Notes: generated by a model not told the origin, from the letters alone. DNA of 64,000 nt from Rhodoferax lithotrophicus (GCF_019973615.1 NZ_AP024238.1:3679989-3743988), one strand, 5' to 3'. Counted from the first letter of the stretch, positions 5,904 through 14,922 are shown. Numbers and translations are program-made.

Positions 5904-8720
5904 TTGCGTATGGCTTGGTCGGGTCAGGGGTTTGCTCGTCTGACGGTTGGGTTCTTTCACGTTAAAGGCGATTTGCTTCGCCAACAACTCATTCTGGTCA
6001 GCTTTTTTGCTGCATTAACGCTGACCAGCCTGGCGCTGCCCATGAGCGAGCTGCACATCCCAATGCGGCACTTCCTACCAATGCATACGGTAATGGAGTT
6101 TGTGGCTATTACGGTAGCATTTCTGGTGTTTGCAACGGTCTGGCACACCCCAACCAAGCTGACTTCGGGCTCATTACTCGTACTGGGCTTGTCACTCTTC
6201 TCGGCAGGTTGGCTGGATATTTTTCATGCCTTGTCCTACAAAGGCATGCCCGATTTTGTCACTCCAGCTTCGGTTGAAAAAGCCATATGCTTCTGGTTAG
6301 CTGCACGTTTTATGGTGGCCTCCGGGTTGCTGCTAGTGAGCTTTCAGCACACGCTGTCACCCGTATCGATGCCGGTGCGATATGGCACGCTGGGTATATT
6401 TGCATTGATCAACCTGCTGGTGACATGGTTGATTGTTTTCCACGAAGCTGAACTCCCACATACGTTCATTGAGGGCATCGGTGTCACACCATTAAAAACG
6501 CGATTGGAATGGCTGATTATTGGCATGATGACACTGGCCGCCTGGCGCTACTACCGCTTGGCACGTGTATTTGACGAAGATTTTTTGCCCTTGATATTTT
6601 CCGCCACAGTTGTCGGTGCTCTTGGTGAAACCTTTTTCACCCAGTACCATGTGGTCAGTGATTTGCAGCACTTCCTGGGACACTCGTTCAAGATGATCAG
6701 CTATGGCCTGATGTACCAGGCCATGTTCATTGTGAGTGTGCGACGGCCCTACCAACAACTGGCCAGCAGGAAACAATCACTGCTGCAAGCCAACGAATCC
6801 CTGCGCGTGCATTCACTGGCCCTGGACTCCACTGCAACACCGGTGCTGGTGGCGAATCTGCAAGGCCATGTGCGCTGGCGTAACCGGGCTGCCATGAAAA
6901 TGAGCCCCATTTTGTTTGCAGAACAGGCCAACGAGTTGCGTCTGTTTGCCGCACCACTGACACCGGACGCAACCCAGGCGCTAGAGATTCAAACCAGCGT
7001 TTCCAGTGGCCATATCTGGCGCGGGTTAGTGCATTTGGTGAGTGTCGATTGCAAAAGCTTCATTTTTGACCGCACCGTTACCCCCCTGCGTGACGAAAAA
7101 AACGCGATCGAAGGCTATGTGATAGTGGGTGACAACGTAACTGAGCGACTGGAAACCCAACTGCGACACAAACGCGTACTCGATAGCGCGCTTGACGGCT
7201 TCTGGGTCGCAGATATTGAAGGAAATTTGCTGGAAGTCAACGAGGCTTACGCCCGAATGTCGGGCTACACCGTCGAAGAACTAGTGACCATGCGTATTGA
7301 CCAGTTGGAAGCTGTAGAACAGCCGCACGAAGTTCTCTCACATTTTCAAAAAATCAGACAACTCGGTTCGTCCCAATTTGAAACCCGTCATCGACGCAAG
7401 TCAGGCGACATGTTCAGTGTCGATATTTCAGCCACTTATGACTATGTAAACAACCAAGTTTTTACCTTTATCCGTGACCGTACCGAGCGCGCGCAGGCCG
7501 CCGCCATCAAGCTAGACTTGGAGCGCCAATTGCAACAGTCCCAAAAAATGGAGGCCCTGGGGCAGCTTACAGGCGGTATTGCGCATGACTTCAACAACAT
7601 TCTGGCGGCTGTGCTGGGCTACTCCAATCTGGCACTGGAACGTTTTGCACCTGACAAGCAAGGCAAGCTAGCCACCTATTTGCGCGAAATCATTGGTGCC
7701 AGCGAACGGGCCAGAGACCTGATTGCCAAGATGTTGACCTTTGCACGCAAACAACCCAGTGTCAGCGTGCATGAAATTTCCCCCGCAGCCGTGGTTCATG
7801 ACGTGTCATCCATGCTGCGCCATTCCATTCCAGCGGGGATTGAACTTCGCGAAACCATCAAGGACCGGTTGAATATCCGCATGGATGCAGGTGAGCTCAA
7901 CCAGATGCTGGTCAACCTGATCATCAATGCGCGCGATGCCATCGGTGAACAAGGGCTTATTGAGGTGGAACTGCACCAAGTGATGATTGAAGGCGACATC
8001 TGTTCGACCAGCAAAACCCGTCTGTTTGGCAGCTACCTGGCGCTGGATGTGTCTGACAATGGCTCAGGGATCGCCCCCGAACATTTGCCACGTTTGTTTG
8101 ATCCATTTTTCACCACCAAAGAGGTCGGCAAAGGCACAGGCCTGGGCCTGTCCATGGTGCAAGGTATCTTGCGCCGCAGCCATGGCCATATTGTGGTGAC
8201 CTCCGAGCCAGGCCAAGGCAGCCGGTTCCGTCTGCTTTTCCCCATCGCCCAGCCAGCAGAGCCCCCCGCCAAGGCGGACTCCGACCAGCAGACGATTCAA
8301 CCCGGCCTGGGTCAACACATCTGGGTGGTGGACGACGAACCTACCGTGGTGCATTACATGGGTGAACTGCTGGAAACCGCTGGCTACCAGATCAGACTGT
8401 TCACCGACCCGTACCAGGTGGTGAAAGCGTTTAAAACCAGCCACGCCAAGGTTGACCTGCTGATCACCGATCAAACCATGCCTGGCTTGAATGGTGTGGC
8501 ACTGACACAGCAATTGTTGGCCTGGCAACCTGAACTACCGGTGATCTTGTGCTCAGGCTATAGCGACAGCATCAGCCGCGAAGAAGTACTTGCCGCAGGT
8601 ATTCGCCGCTTTTATACCAAACCTGTCTCAGCGCAAATCTTGCTCAATGCCGTAGCCGAAGAGTTGGTGCAAACCGCGCATCACGCCAGACTGCGTTCGG
8701 AACCTGGTTTGAAACGCTGA
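5904..8720 (+). CDS. MASE3-PAS hybrid sensor histidine kinase with C-terminal receiver
   Basis: A large membrane sensor kinase. The N-terminal MASE3 domain (LPMHTVMEFVAITVAFLVFA and further membrane helices) spans about 30-285. Two PAS-like regions follow, the second ending in FTFIRDRTERAQAA. The HisKA domain has phospho-acceptor H561 in GGIAHDFNNIL, followed by a GHKL ATPase with DNGSGI and GKGTGLGLS. A receiver at the end has D856 in LLITDQTMPG. The original start was probably at 4333, coupled to the HD-GYP gene. The IS110 insertion removed it, and the frame now begins inside the IS right end (TTG 5904 or ATG 5910), adding about 17 foreign residues. It may still be made, but no good ribosome site is visible. 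Confidence 0.9.
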   Translation: MRMAWSGQGFARLTVGFFHVKGDLLRQQLILVSFFAALTLTSLALPMSELHIPMRHFLPMHTVMEFVAITVAFLVFATVWHTPTKLTSGSLLVLGLSLFSAGWLDIFHALSYKGMPDFVTPASVEKAICFWLAARFMVASGLLLVSFQHTLSPVSMPVRYGTLGIFALINLLVTWLIVFHEAELPHTFIEGIGVTPLKTRLEWLIIGMMTLAAWRYYRLARVFDEDFLPLIFSATVVGALGETFFTQYHVVSDLQHFLGHSFKMISYGLMYQAMFIVSVRRPYQQLASRKQSLLQANESLRVHSLALDSTATPVLVANLQGHVRWRNRAAMKMSPILFAEQANELRLFAAPLTPDATQALEIQTSVSSGHIWRGLVHLVSVDCKSFIFDRTVTPLRDEKNAIEGYVIVGDNVTERLETQLRHKRVLDSALDGFWVADIEGNLLEVNEAYARMSGYTVEELVTMRIDQLEAVEQPHEVLSHFQKIRQLGSSQFETRHRRKSGDMFSVDISATYDYVNNQVFTFIRDRTERAQAAAIKLDLERQLQQSQKMEALGQLTGGIAHDFNNILAAVLGYSNLALERFAPDKQGKLATYLREIIGASERARDLIAKMLTFARKQPSVSVHEISPAAVVHDVSSMLRHSIPAGIELRETIKDRLNIRMDAGELNQMLVNLIINARDAIGEQGLIEVELHQVMIEGDICSTSKTRLFGSYLALDVSDNGSGIAPEHLPRLFDPFFTTKEVGKGTGLGLSMVQGILRRSHGHIVVTSEPGQGSRFRLLFPIAQPAEPPAKADSDQQTIQPGLGQHIWVVDDEPTVVHYMGELLETAGYQIRLFTDPYQVVKAFKTSHAKVDLLITDQTMPGLNGVALTQQLLAWQPELPVILCSGYSDSISREEVLAAGIRRFYTKPVSAQILLNAVAEELVQTAHHARLRSEPGLKR

Positions 8721-8756
8721 GCATGAAGTCACCCCACAGGGGCTCACACCAAACCT

Positions 8757-10097
8757 TCACACCCGCACCTCCCCCTCACCCAACACCACGTATTTAAGTG
8801 AGGTCAGGCCTTCAATGCCAACCGGGCCACGGGCGTGAAACTTGTCGGTGCTGATGCCAATTTCGGCCCCCAGGCCGTACTCAAAACCATCGGCAAAACG
8901 GGTGCTGGTGTTGACCATGACGCTGGCCGAATCCACCTCACGCAGGAACTGCTGGGCATGCATGTGGTCACGGGTCAGGATGGCATCGGTGTGGTGGGAT
9001 GAATACTGGTTGATGTGGGCAATCGCCTCGTCCACACCGGCCACCACCTTGATGCTGATGATCGGGGCCAGGTACTCTTCAAACCAGTCGGCTTCACTGG
9101 CAGCCACCAATACCGGAGCCTTATGCGCTACACAATCAATAGCTTTTTGCGCTTTATCTACAAGGGCTAGAGGCAGATTTTGCTTCAAAATATCAAGCGC
9201 TTGAGGGTCGCAGCGCATCTCCACGCCCTTGTCAGCATAAATCTGGCCGATCAGCGGCAAAAATTCGGCCGCCACACCGTGCGCCACCAGCAGACTCTCG
9301 GTGGCGTTGCAAGGGCTGTACTTGTCGGTCTTGGCGTTGTCGGCCACTTTGACCGCCATGGCGATGTCACAGGGGTCATCCACATAGGTGTGGCAATTGC
9401 CGTCCAGGTGCTTGATGACCGGTACCTTGGCCTCGCGGCTGATGCGCTCGATCAAGCCTTTGCCACCACGCGGAATGATCACGTCCACAAACTGCGGCAT
9501 GGCAATCAACTGGCCAACCACCTCGCGGTCGGTGGTTTGCACCAGTTGCACGGCGTTGGCGGGCAAGCCGGATTCAGTGAGCGCCTGCTGCACCAGCCGG
9601 GCCAGCGCCTTGTTGGAGTCAATCGCTTCCGAGCCGCCACGCAGGATGCAGGCGTTGCCACTCTTGATGCTTAAGGAGGCGGCCTCAATCGTCACATTTG
9701 GTCGACTCTCAAAGATCATGCCAAACACACCAATCGGCACACGCATCTGACCGACACGAATGCCGCTGGGCTGCTGGCGCAGGGCGGTGATTTCACCAAT
9801 GATGTCGGCCATGGCAGCCAGTTGCTCGCAGCCCTGGGCGCAGGTCTCGATCACCTTGGGGGTGAGTTTGAGCCGGTCTACCATCGGCGCGGCCAGGCCA
9901 GCGGCCACGGCACGTTCAATGTCTTTGGCGTTGTCGATCTGCAAGGCATCCACGTTGGCACGCAGCAGCTCGGCAAGTTTTTTGAGTGCTGCGTTTTTGA
10001 TAGCTGCCGGCGCTTTAGCCATCAGCGCAGAGGCCTGTTTGGCTTGTAAACCCAGGGTCTGGGTGAGGGTGCTGATGTCAGATGTGTTTATGGTCAT
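8757..10097 (-). CDS. proA: Gamma-glutamyl phosphate reductase (glutamate-5-semialdehyde dehydrogenase)
   Basis: ProA reduces glutamyl-5-phosphate to glutamate semialdehyde in proline synthesis, using NADPH, in the cytosol. The sequence has the family blocks [28 protein letters not shown], and the catalytic-Cys segment [11 protein letters not shown]. At 446 residues it is about 30 longer than E. coli ProA (417). The surplus lies around [19 protein letters not shown], between two well-conserved regions, and its DNA (9133-9184) is a copy of the dispersed repeat found elsewhere in the window. The insert keeps the frame and avoids the stop that a consensus copy would carry. proB is not nearby. 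It converges with the kinase gene. Confidence 0.96.
   Translation of the reverse strand: MTINTSDISTLTQTLGLQAKQASALMAKAPAAIKNAALKKLAELLRANVDALQIDNAKDIERAVAAGLAAPMVDRLKLTPKVIETCAQGCEQLAAMADIIGEITALRQQPSGIRVGQMRVPIGVFGMIFESRPNVTIEAASLSIKSGNACILRGGSEAIDSNKALARLVQQALTESGLPANAVQLVQTTDREVVGQLIAMPQFVDVIIPRGGKGLIERISREAKVPVIKHLDGNCHTYVDDPCDIAMAVKVADNAKTDKYSPCNATESLLVAHGVAAEFLPLIGQIYADKGVEMRCDPQALDILKQNLPLALVDKAQKAIDCVAHKAPVLVAASEADWFEEYLAPIISIKVVAGVDEAIAHINQYSSHHTDAILTRDHMHAQQFLREVDSASVMVNTSTRFADGFEYGLGAEIGISTDKFHARGPVGIEGLTSLKYVVLGEGEVRV
9133..9184 (+). repeat. Dispersed hairpin repeat, copy inside proA
   Basis: AATAGCTTTTTGCGCTTTAT followed by CTACAAGGGCTAGAGGC matches the repeat family core (TAGCTGCTTGCGC...AAGCGCTAGAGGC). 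It lies inside proA on the opposite strand, read as residues [14 protein letters not shown] consensus copy read this way would contain TAA. This copy has GATAAAGCG instead, so the frame stays open. Confidence 0.7.
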
Positions 10098-10285
10098 GGG
10101 GTGGACTCCAACTTTGGCTTGGAAAACAAAACGGCAAGAGGATTGATGGCACGCTGATGTCTTGCGCTGAATTCAGGGTTTTGGCCCGCCAGAAGGCTCA
10201 CGGGCCATCCGGGGTAAGGCGCATGGCGGCTATTTTGGCAGAACCAACTGGGTATGATTCGCCCCTTCGCGAAAGTTGCCGCCCC

Positions 10286-12445
10286 ATGTCCTCCCCCTCT
10301 CCCAACGCCGGCCTGAATCTGGCCCAGCAAGAAGCTGTGAATTACATGCATGGCCCCTGTCTGGTGCTGGCGGGCGCAGGCTCGGGCAAAACCCGGGTGA
10401 TCACCCACAAAATTGGTGGCCTGATCCGGGCTGGGGTGCCAGCCAAACGCATTTTTGCCATCACCTTCACCAACAAGGCCGCCGCCGAGATGCGCGAACG
10501 CGCCCGGGGGCTGATCGGCCGGGCCGCCAAAGACGTGGTGATCTGCACCTTTCACGCCCTGGGCGTGCGCCTGCTGCGTGAAGACGGTGCGGTGCTGGGG
10601 CTGAAATCCCAGTTCTCGATTCTTGACAGCGACGATGTCGCCAGCATCCTGAAAGATGCCGGTGGCGGCGTGGACGTGGCCACCGCCCGCAGTTGGCAAT
10701 GGACCATCAGCCTGTGGAAAAACCAGGGGCTCAATTCAGCCGCTGCCTATGCCGCCGCCAGCAATGACAACGAACGCATCATTGCCAAGGTGATGGCGCA
10801 TTACGAAGAGCGCCTGGCCGCCTACCAGAGCGTAGACTTTGACGACCTGATCAGCCTGCCGCTCAAATTGCTCCAAAATCATGAGCAAGTCAGGCAGAAG
10901 TGGCAAGGGCTGGTGCGCCATATCCTCGTTGACGAATACCAGGACACCAATGCCACCCAGTACGACATGCTGAAACTGCTGGTGGGTGGCAAGCCATCCG
11001 AGCAGGCTTGTTTTACCGCGGTGGGGGACGATGACCAGTCGATCTACGGCTGGCGCGGGGCCACGCTGGACAATCTGAAAAAACTCCCCATCGACTTCCC
11101 CAGCCTGAAAGTCATCAAGCTGGAGCAAAACTACCGCTCCACCAGCGCCATTTTGCGTGCCGCCAACAATGTGATCGGCCCCAACCCCAAGCTGTTTCCG
11201 AAAAACCTGTGGAGCGATCTGGGCGAAGGTGAACCGGTGCGGGTGGTCGATGCCGACACCGAAGAGCACGAGGCCGAACGCGCCGTGGCCCGCATCCAGG
11301 GCCTGCGTGCTGGCGGTCTGAACCAGCCCGGCAAGCAGTACAAGGACTGGCGTGACTTTGCCGTGCTGTACCGCGCCAACCACCAGGCCAAAACCTTCGA
11401 GAAAGCGCTGCGCAAGGCGCAAATTCCCTACAAAGTATCGGGAGGCACCAGCTTTTTTGACCGCGCCGAGATCAAAGACCTGTGCGCCTGGTTTCGCCTG
11501 TGGATCAACAACAACGACGACCCGGCCTTTTTGCGCGCCGTGACCACACCCAAGCGCGGCATTGGCCACCAGACCCTGGGGCATCTGGGCGACTTTGCCG
11601 GCAAATACAAAATCAGCATGTTCGAGGCGCTGTTTTCCAGCAGTCTGGGCAGCGTGATTTCTGGCAAAGCCCTGGGCAGCCTGCACGAGTTTGGCCGCGA
11701 AATCAACGACCTCGAATTCCGCGCCCGCCACACCCTGGGTGCTGAGGCGGCCAAAACCTTTTTGATGGACTGGCTCAAGGCGATTGGTTTTGAGCAGTAC
11801 CTGATGGACAGCGAAGACAGCGACAAAGTGGCGGCGGCACGCTGGAGCAATGTGCTGGACTTTTGCGACTGGATGAGCGGGCGCTGTGGTGGCCAGGTGG
11901 AAGATGCCAGCGGGGTCAACGCAGCGGGCGAGGTCAAGTCCCTGTTGGAAGTGGCGCAAACCGTGTCGCTGCTGTCCACCATCAGCGAGCGTGAACAGGA
12001 CCAGGACGTGGTGACACTCTCCACCCTGCACGCCTCCAAAGGGCTGGAGTGGCCGCATGTGATGCTGGTCGGCGTGACCGAAGGCATGCTGCCCTTTCAA
12101 TTGCGCGACAACCCCGATGCAGGCGCAACGGGGCAAGAATCCGCCGCACAGCGTGCCCAGGCCCTTGAGGCCGCCAGCGCCACCCTGACCAGCCATTTGC
12201 AGGAAGAACGCCGCCTGATGTATGTGGGCATCACCCGCGCCCAGCGCAGTCTGGCCGTGAGCTGGACCCGCAAGCGCAAAAAGGGCCGCGAAATGGTGGC
12301 TGCCCAACCCAGCCGGTTTATTGCCGAAATGGGCTTGGACCAAGCCACCGCGCGCGAAGACCCGCGCGAAAAACTCAAGGCCTTGCGGGCCGAATTTGCG
12401 CAAAAAGCTGCCGCTAACGCAGCTGCACGTAACGCGGTGAAATAG
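10286..12445 (+). CDS. rep: ATP-dependent DNA helicase Rep (UvrD/Rep superfamily 1A)
   Basis: Rep is a 3'-5' helicase that helps replication forks pass obstacles. The ATG at 10286 gives 719 residues. An in-frame extension upstream to 10082 overlaps proA and has no family support. Superfamily 1 motifs are all visible: Walker A AGAGSGKT near residue 40, TFTNKAAAEM, DEYQDTN, GDDDQSIYGWRGA, EQNYRS, TLHASKGLEW, and VGITRAQ near the C-terminus. The start block NLAQQEAVNYMHGPCLVLAG fits Rep better than UvrD, but the two are close. It is transcribed away from proA, with about 190 bases between start codons. An inverted repeat follows its stop. Confidence 0.92.
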   Translation: MSSPSPNAGLNLAQQEAVNYMHGPCLVLAGAGSGKTRVITHKIGGLIRAGVPAKRIFAITFTNKAAAEMRERARGLIGRAAKDVVICTFHALGVRLLREDGAVLGLKSQFSILDSDDVASILKDAGGGVDVATARSWQWTISLWKNQGLNSAAAYAAASNDNERIIAKVMAHYEERLAAYQSVDFDDLISLPLKLLQNHEQVRQKWQGLVRHILVDEYQDTNATQYDMLKLLVGGKPSEQACFTAVGDDDQSIYGWRGATLDNLKKLPIDFPSLKVIKLEQNYRSTSAILRAANNVIGPNPKLFPKNLWSDLGEGEPVRVVDADTEEHEAERAVARIQGLRAGGLNQPGKQYKDWRDFAVLYRANHQAKTFEKALRKAQIPYKVSGGTSFFDRAEIKDLCAWFRLWINNNDDPAFLRAVTTPKRGIGHQTLGHLGDFAGKYKISMFEALFSSSLGSVISGKALGSLHEFGREINDLEFRARHTLGAEAAKTFLMDWLKAIGFEQYLMDSEDSDKVAAARWSNVLDFCDWMSGRCGGQVEDASGVNAAGEVKSLLEVAQTVSLLSTISEREQDQDVVTLSTLHASKGLEWPHVMLVGVTEGMLPFQLRDNPDAGATGQESAAQRAQALEAASATLTSHLQEERRLMYVGITRAQRSLAVSWTRKRKKGREMVAAQPSRFIAEMGLDQATAREDPREKLKALRAEFAQKAAANAAARNAVK

Positions 12446-12460
12446 CCCCTGGCAATGGCT

Positions 12461-12488
12461 CGGTTAACATCTTTGCGCGTCTTAACCG
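12461..12488 (+). repeat. Inverted repeat downstream of rep
   Basis: Perfect 7-base arms CGGTTAA (12461-12467) and TTAACCG (12482-12488) around a 14-base loop, lying between the rep stop and the next start. It could be an operator or a weak hairpin. There is no T-run. Confidence 0.4.
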
Positions 12489-12537
12489 CACCATGGTTTA
12501 TGGTTTAAATTCATTTTTCACGCCGGAGGAAACCCAA

Positions 12538-13452
12538 TTGAAACGCTCGCTATACGCACTCAGTCTGAGTATTAGTTTGCTGCTGCCCAGTTTTTCAAGC
12601 CTGGCGGCTGAAGAAGTGGCCCTGAAAGAGGAGGTTGCCAATGTGCCTAACTTTCCGAAAGAAAAACTTCCTCTGAAAAAAGTGGCCCTGAGTTCGGTCA
12701 ATGTCCGTGTAGGGGTACATCTGGAGCGCTTGACGCTGATCAGTGGCGAAGGCAACACCGAGAAAAAAGTCTTGGCGGGCGTGATGGCGGGGGCCTTTTC
12801 CCTGCTTGGAGCTGGCAGGGGCACGGATTTTGCTGAAAAAGAACCGCTGGAAGACCACCTCACCTCCGCAGATGCGCAAAAAATTGCCGACGATATCGCC
12901 AAACTGATCACCGATGCGGTCAGCGCCAACGGCCTGGAATTGGTGCCCCCGGAGCAAATTACCCCCACACCGGCTTATGCAGCGGTGGAAGGTGAATCCA
13001 AAATCACGACCGATACTGAAAACGTCAAGGGCAACATGTTCAAGCCGTCCTACTTTTTTGGTTATCAACAGGTTCCGGTACTGGGCTACAAATTCCGCAA
13101 AAAACAAACCATCTTTTTTGGGGTACCGTCCGACAACGCATCCACCCGTGTGCGGGAAGCCAGTGGTGTACCGCTGACATTGGCTTGGTCCGTGTCCGTG
13201 GTGAATGACCGCAAAGTCATGCGTATCAGGGAACTCTCTCTGAGTTGTTATGGTCAGGGCCCTGGTCCCTTGAGTGATGGTGACGACAAAATTTGGGCCA
13301 CCGTGGCCGTCGACCCCGACACTCTGAGTGTGCCCTCTGGTGAAAGTCATCAAAATCTGGCGTACTGGGCCACCCTGTCACCCAAAGTCTCAACGGCGAC
13401 CCACTCCATGATGAAACGAATGACCGAAAAATTTGCATCTGTCAGCCCATGA
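12538..13452 (+). CDS. Secreted protein of unknown function
   Basis: No family was recognised. From a TTG at 12538 with GGAGG eight bases upstream, the protein has 304 residues and begins with a good signal peptide (MKRSLYALSLSISLLLPSFSSLAA, cut near residue 24), so it is probably periplasmic. The mature part has a repeated EVALKEEV/LPLKKVAL start, a glycine-rich hydrophobic stretch (VLAGVMAGAFSLLGAGRG, about 75-95), and several beta-like segments, with a conserved-looking FFGYQQVPVLGYKFRKK region near 180. An ATG at 12493 gives 15 more residues but spoils the signal peptide. It stands alone between rep and pldA. Its residue pattern and codon use look like a real gene, but the function is open. 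Confidence 0.75.
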   Translation: MKRSLYALSLSISLLLPSFSSLAAEEVALKEEVANVPNFPKEKLPLKKVALSSVNVRVGVHLERLTLISGEGNTEKKVLAGVMAGAFSLLGAGRGTDFAEKEPLEDHLTSADAQKIADDIAKLITDAVSANGLELVPPEQITPTPAYAAVEGESKITTDTENVKGNMFKPSYFFGYQQVPVLGYKFRKKQTIFFGVPSDNASTRVREASGVPLTLAWSVSVVNDRKVMRIRELSLSCYGQGPGPLSDGDDKIWATVAVDPDTLSVPSGESHQNLAYWATLSPKVSTATHSMMKRMTEKFASVSP

Positions 13453-13564
13453 GCGCGATCAGCATCACGGCACAGGGTTGAACACCCCCTGATGCCATCG
13501 GGCTTTACCGGTCCGATTTCTGGACGCTAAAGACATTCAACTTTTTCTGGTACGGCCTTTTGCA

Positions 13565-14743
13565 ATGTATCGTTACACTCTTTTTTTAATAGCTATACAC
13601 GCTTTCTGCTCAAGCGCTATAGCCCAAAATGATCATAAAAATACGGCCACACCAGAGAACAGCGGCTGGCAGCAGTGCACCAACCTCGTCGCCGACCCCA
13701 GCGCCCGATTGCAGTGTTTTGATACCTGGGCTGCACAACAGCCCCAGCCAGCACCCGCCCAGACTTCGGCCGCACCACCTGACACTCCAGCAGCCGCTGC
13801 CCACCACCTGGCTGCCGAATCAGCGTTACCAACCACCACGCCAGTGGTCATCACCATGACCGCACCGGAGGCTCACAACTGCAAGAACACCAGATTCACT
13901 GAACTCTCACGCTTTTGGGAACTGGAAGCCGGGAGCGACTGCGGCACTTTTGGTATTCGCGGATTTCGCCCCATCAGTTTGAGCTGGATTGGTTCCGACA
14001 GCGTCAACACCCAGCCCACCTCGCCTTCGGCAACCAATAACGCACCCATAGCCGTACCTTACAAAACCACCGAGACACGCATGAGCTTGTCGGTGCGTAC
14101 GAAAATTGCCCAAGGGCTGCTCACCCAGGAGTCCCCCCTCAAACGCGACTCCGTCTGGTTTGCTTATTCACAACAATCCAACTGGCAATTGTTCAGCGGC
14201 GATTTGTCGCGTCCGTTTCGCACCACCGACCATGAACCCGAGCTGATCTATATCTATCCCACCGACGCGCCACTGCCCTGGGGCTGGCGCTGGCGCTACA
14301 GCGGGATCAGCCTGAATCACCAGTCCAATGGCCAGCCGCTGCCTTACTCTCGCAGCTGGAACCGGACCATCCTGATGGCGGGTATGGAAAAAGGCAACGA
14401 ATTCCAAGTGCAGGCCAAGTTCTGGCAGCGCCTGCCGGAAAACGCAGCCGATGACGACAACCCCGACATCACCGATCTGATGGGGCGCGCCGAAGTGGCT
14501 GGCTTCTGGAACGTCAATGCCGACAACACCCTGGGGCTGACGCTGCGCCATTCATTACAGGCCAACGCCAACGGCTCCATCAAACTGGAATGGCTGAAAA
14601 AACTGGGTGACAGCGGTGTCCCGGGCAACCAGAGTGGTCTGCGCTTTCACACCCAGTTTTTCAGCGGCTACGGCGACTCCCTGATCGACTACAACCGTCG
14701 GCGTACTGTTTTGAGTGTGGGTTTGAGTCTGGTGGATTGGTAA
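13565..14743 (+). CDS. pldA: Outer-membrane phospholipase A (PldA/OMPLA)
   Basis: OMPLA is a beta-barrel enzyme of the outer membrane that hydrolyses phospholipids mislocalised to the outer leaflet. The 392-residue protein has a signal peptide cut after about A20 (SSAIA-Q), then a Pro/Ala-rich spacer, then the barrel. The active site reads LNHQSNGQ, corresponding to the His and Ser of E. coli GFNHDSNG, and the tail has the YGDSLIDYN signature with a final aromatic residue (LVDW). The Cys-containing N-terminal region with LVADPSARLQCFDTWA is common in betaproteobacterial PldA. The DNA for the signal peptide (13581-13641) is a copy of the dispersed repeat, so the export signal appears to derive from it. 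Confidence 0.93.
   Translation: MYRYTLFLIAIHAFCSSAIAQNDHKNTATPENSGWQQCTNLVADPSARLQCFDTWAAQQPQPAPAQTSAAPPDTPAAAAHHLAAESALPTTTPVVITMTAPEAHNCKNTRFTELSRFWELEAGSDCGTFGIRGFRPISLSWIGSDSVNTQPTSPSATNNAPIAVPYKTTETRMSLSVRTKIAQGLLTQESPLKRDSVWFAYSQQSNWQLFSGDLSRPFRTTDHEPELIYIYPTDAPLPWGWRWRYSGISLNHQSNGQPLPYSRSWNRTILMAGMEKGNEFQVQAKFWQRLPENAADDDNPDITDLMGRAEVAGFWNVNADNTLGLTLRHSLQANANGSIKLEWLKKLGDSGVPGNQSGLRFHTQFFSGYGDSLIDYNRRRTVLSVGLSLVDW
13581..13641 (+). repeat. Dispersed hairpin repeat, copy encoding the PldA signal peptide
   Basis: AATAGCTATACACGCTTTCT and CTCAAGCGCTATAGCCC match the family core, with the poly-T before and the AAAA after also retained. It is read in frame as LIAIHAFCSSAIAQ. The same frame of the copy at 58597-58660 gives LIASCAYTTSATAQ, also a signal peptide. 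Confidence 0.65.
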
Positions 14744-14922
14744 ACGCCAAGATTAAGCACCACCAAACTCTGCGGCTGAATTCAACTGCATACCCAAACA
14801 CGTGACCCACGCTTTAGTTTGAGGATTGTGATATTTGTCAACACCTTGGCAGTGTCAGTCTGCTATTTTTGTCGCATTGAGGTTTGACGAACAACTCACA
14901 GCAACACTGTACGGGGGTAAAC

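Larger units (their letters stand above)
4380..5959 (+). mobile_element. IS110-family insertion sequence, about 1580 bp
   Basis: The element carries one DEDD-type transposase and a long non-coding left end, as IS110 elements do. The ends are inferred from the flanks. CTTTCA occurs at both junctions (4374-4379 and 5954-5959), and removing the DNA between restores an uninterrupted kinase frame. IS110 elements integrate by a bridge-RNA-guided recombinase at a short shared core, do not make ordinary target duplications, and lack conventional terminal inverted repeats, all consistent with this layout. The true core may be the CT inside CTTTCA, which would move the formal ends by a few bases. The right end beyond the transposase is about 84 bases. 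Confidence 0.75.

Noticed and set aside
9187-9206. Second repeat-like bit (TATCAAGCGCTTGAGGG) beside the proA insert
   Set aside because: The encoded residues (DPQALDIL) fit normal ProA sequence, so only about 16 bases resemble the repeat. Not counted as a copy.
10736-12403. 555-codon open frame antisense to rep
   Set aside because: Shadow of a high-GC gene. The plus strand has all helicase motifs, and the antisense product has no family likeness or ribosome site.
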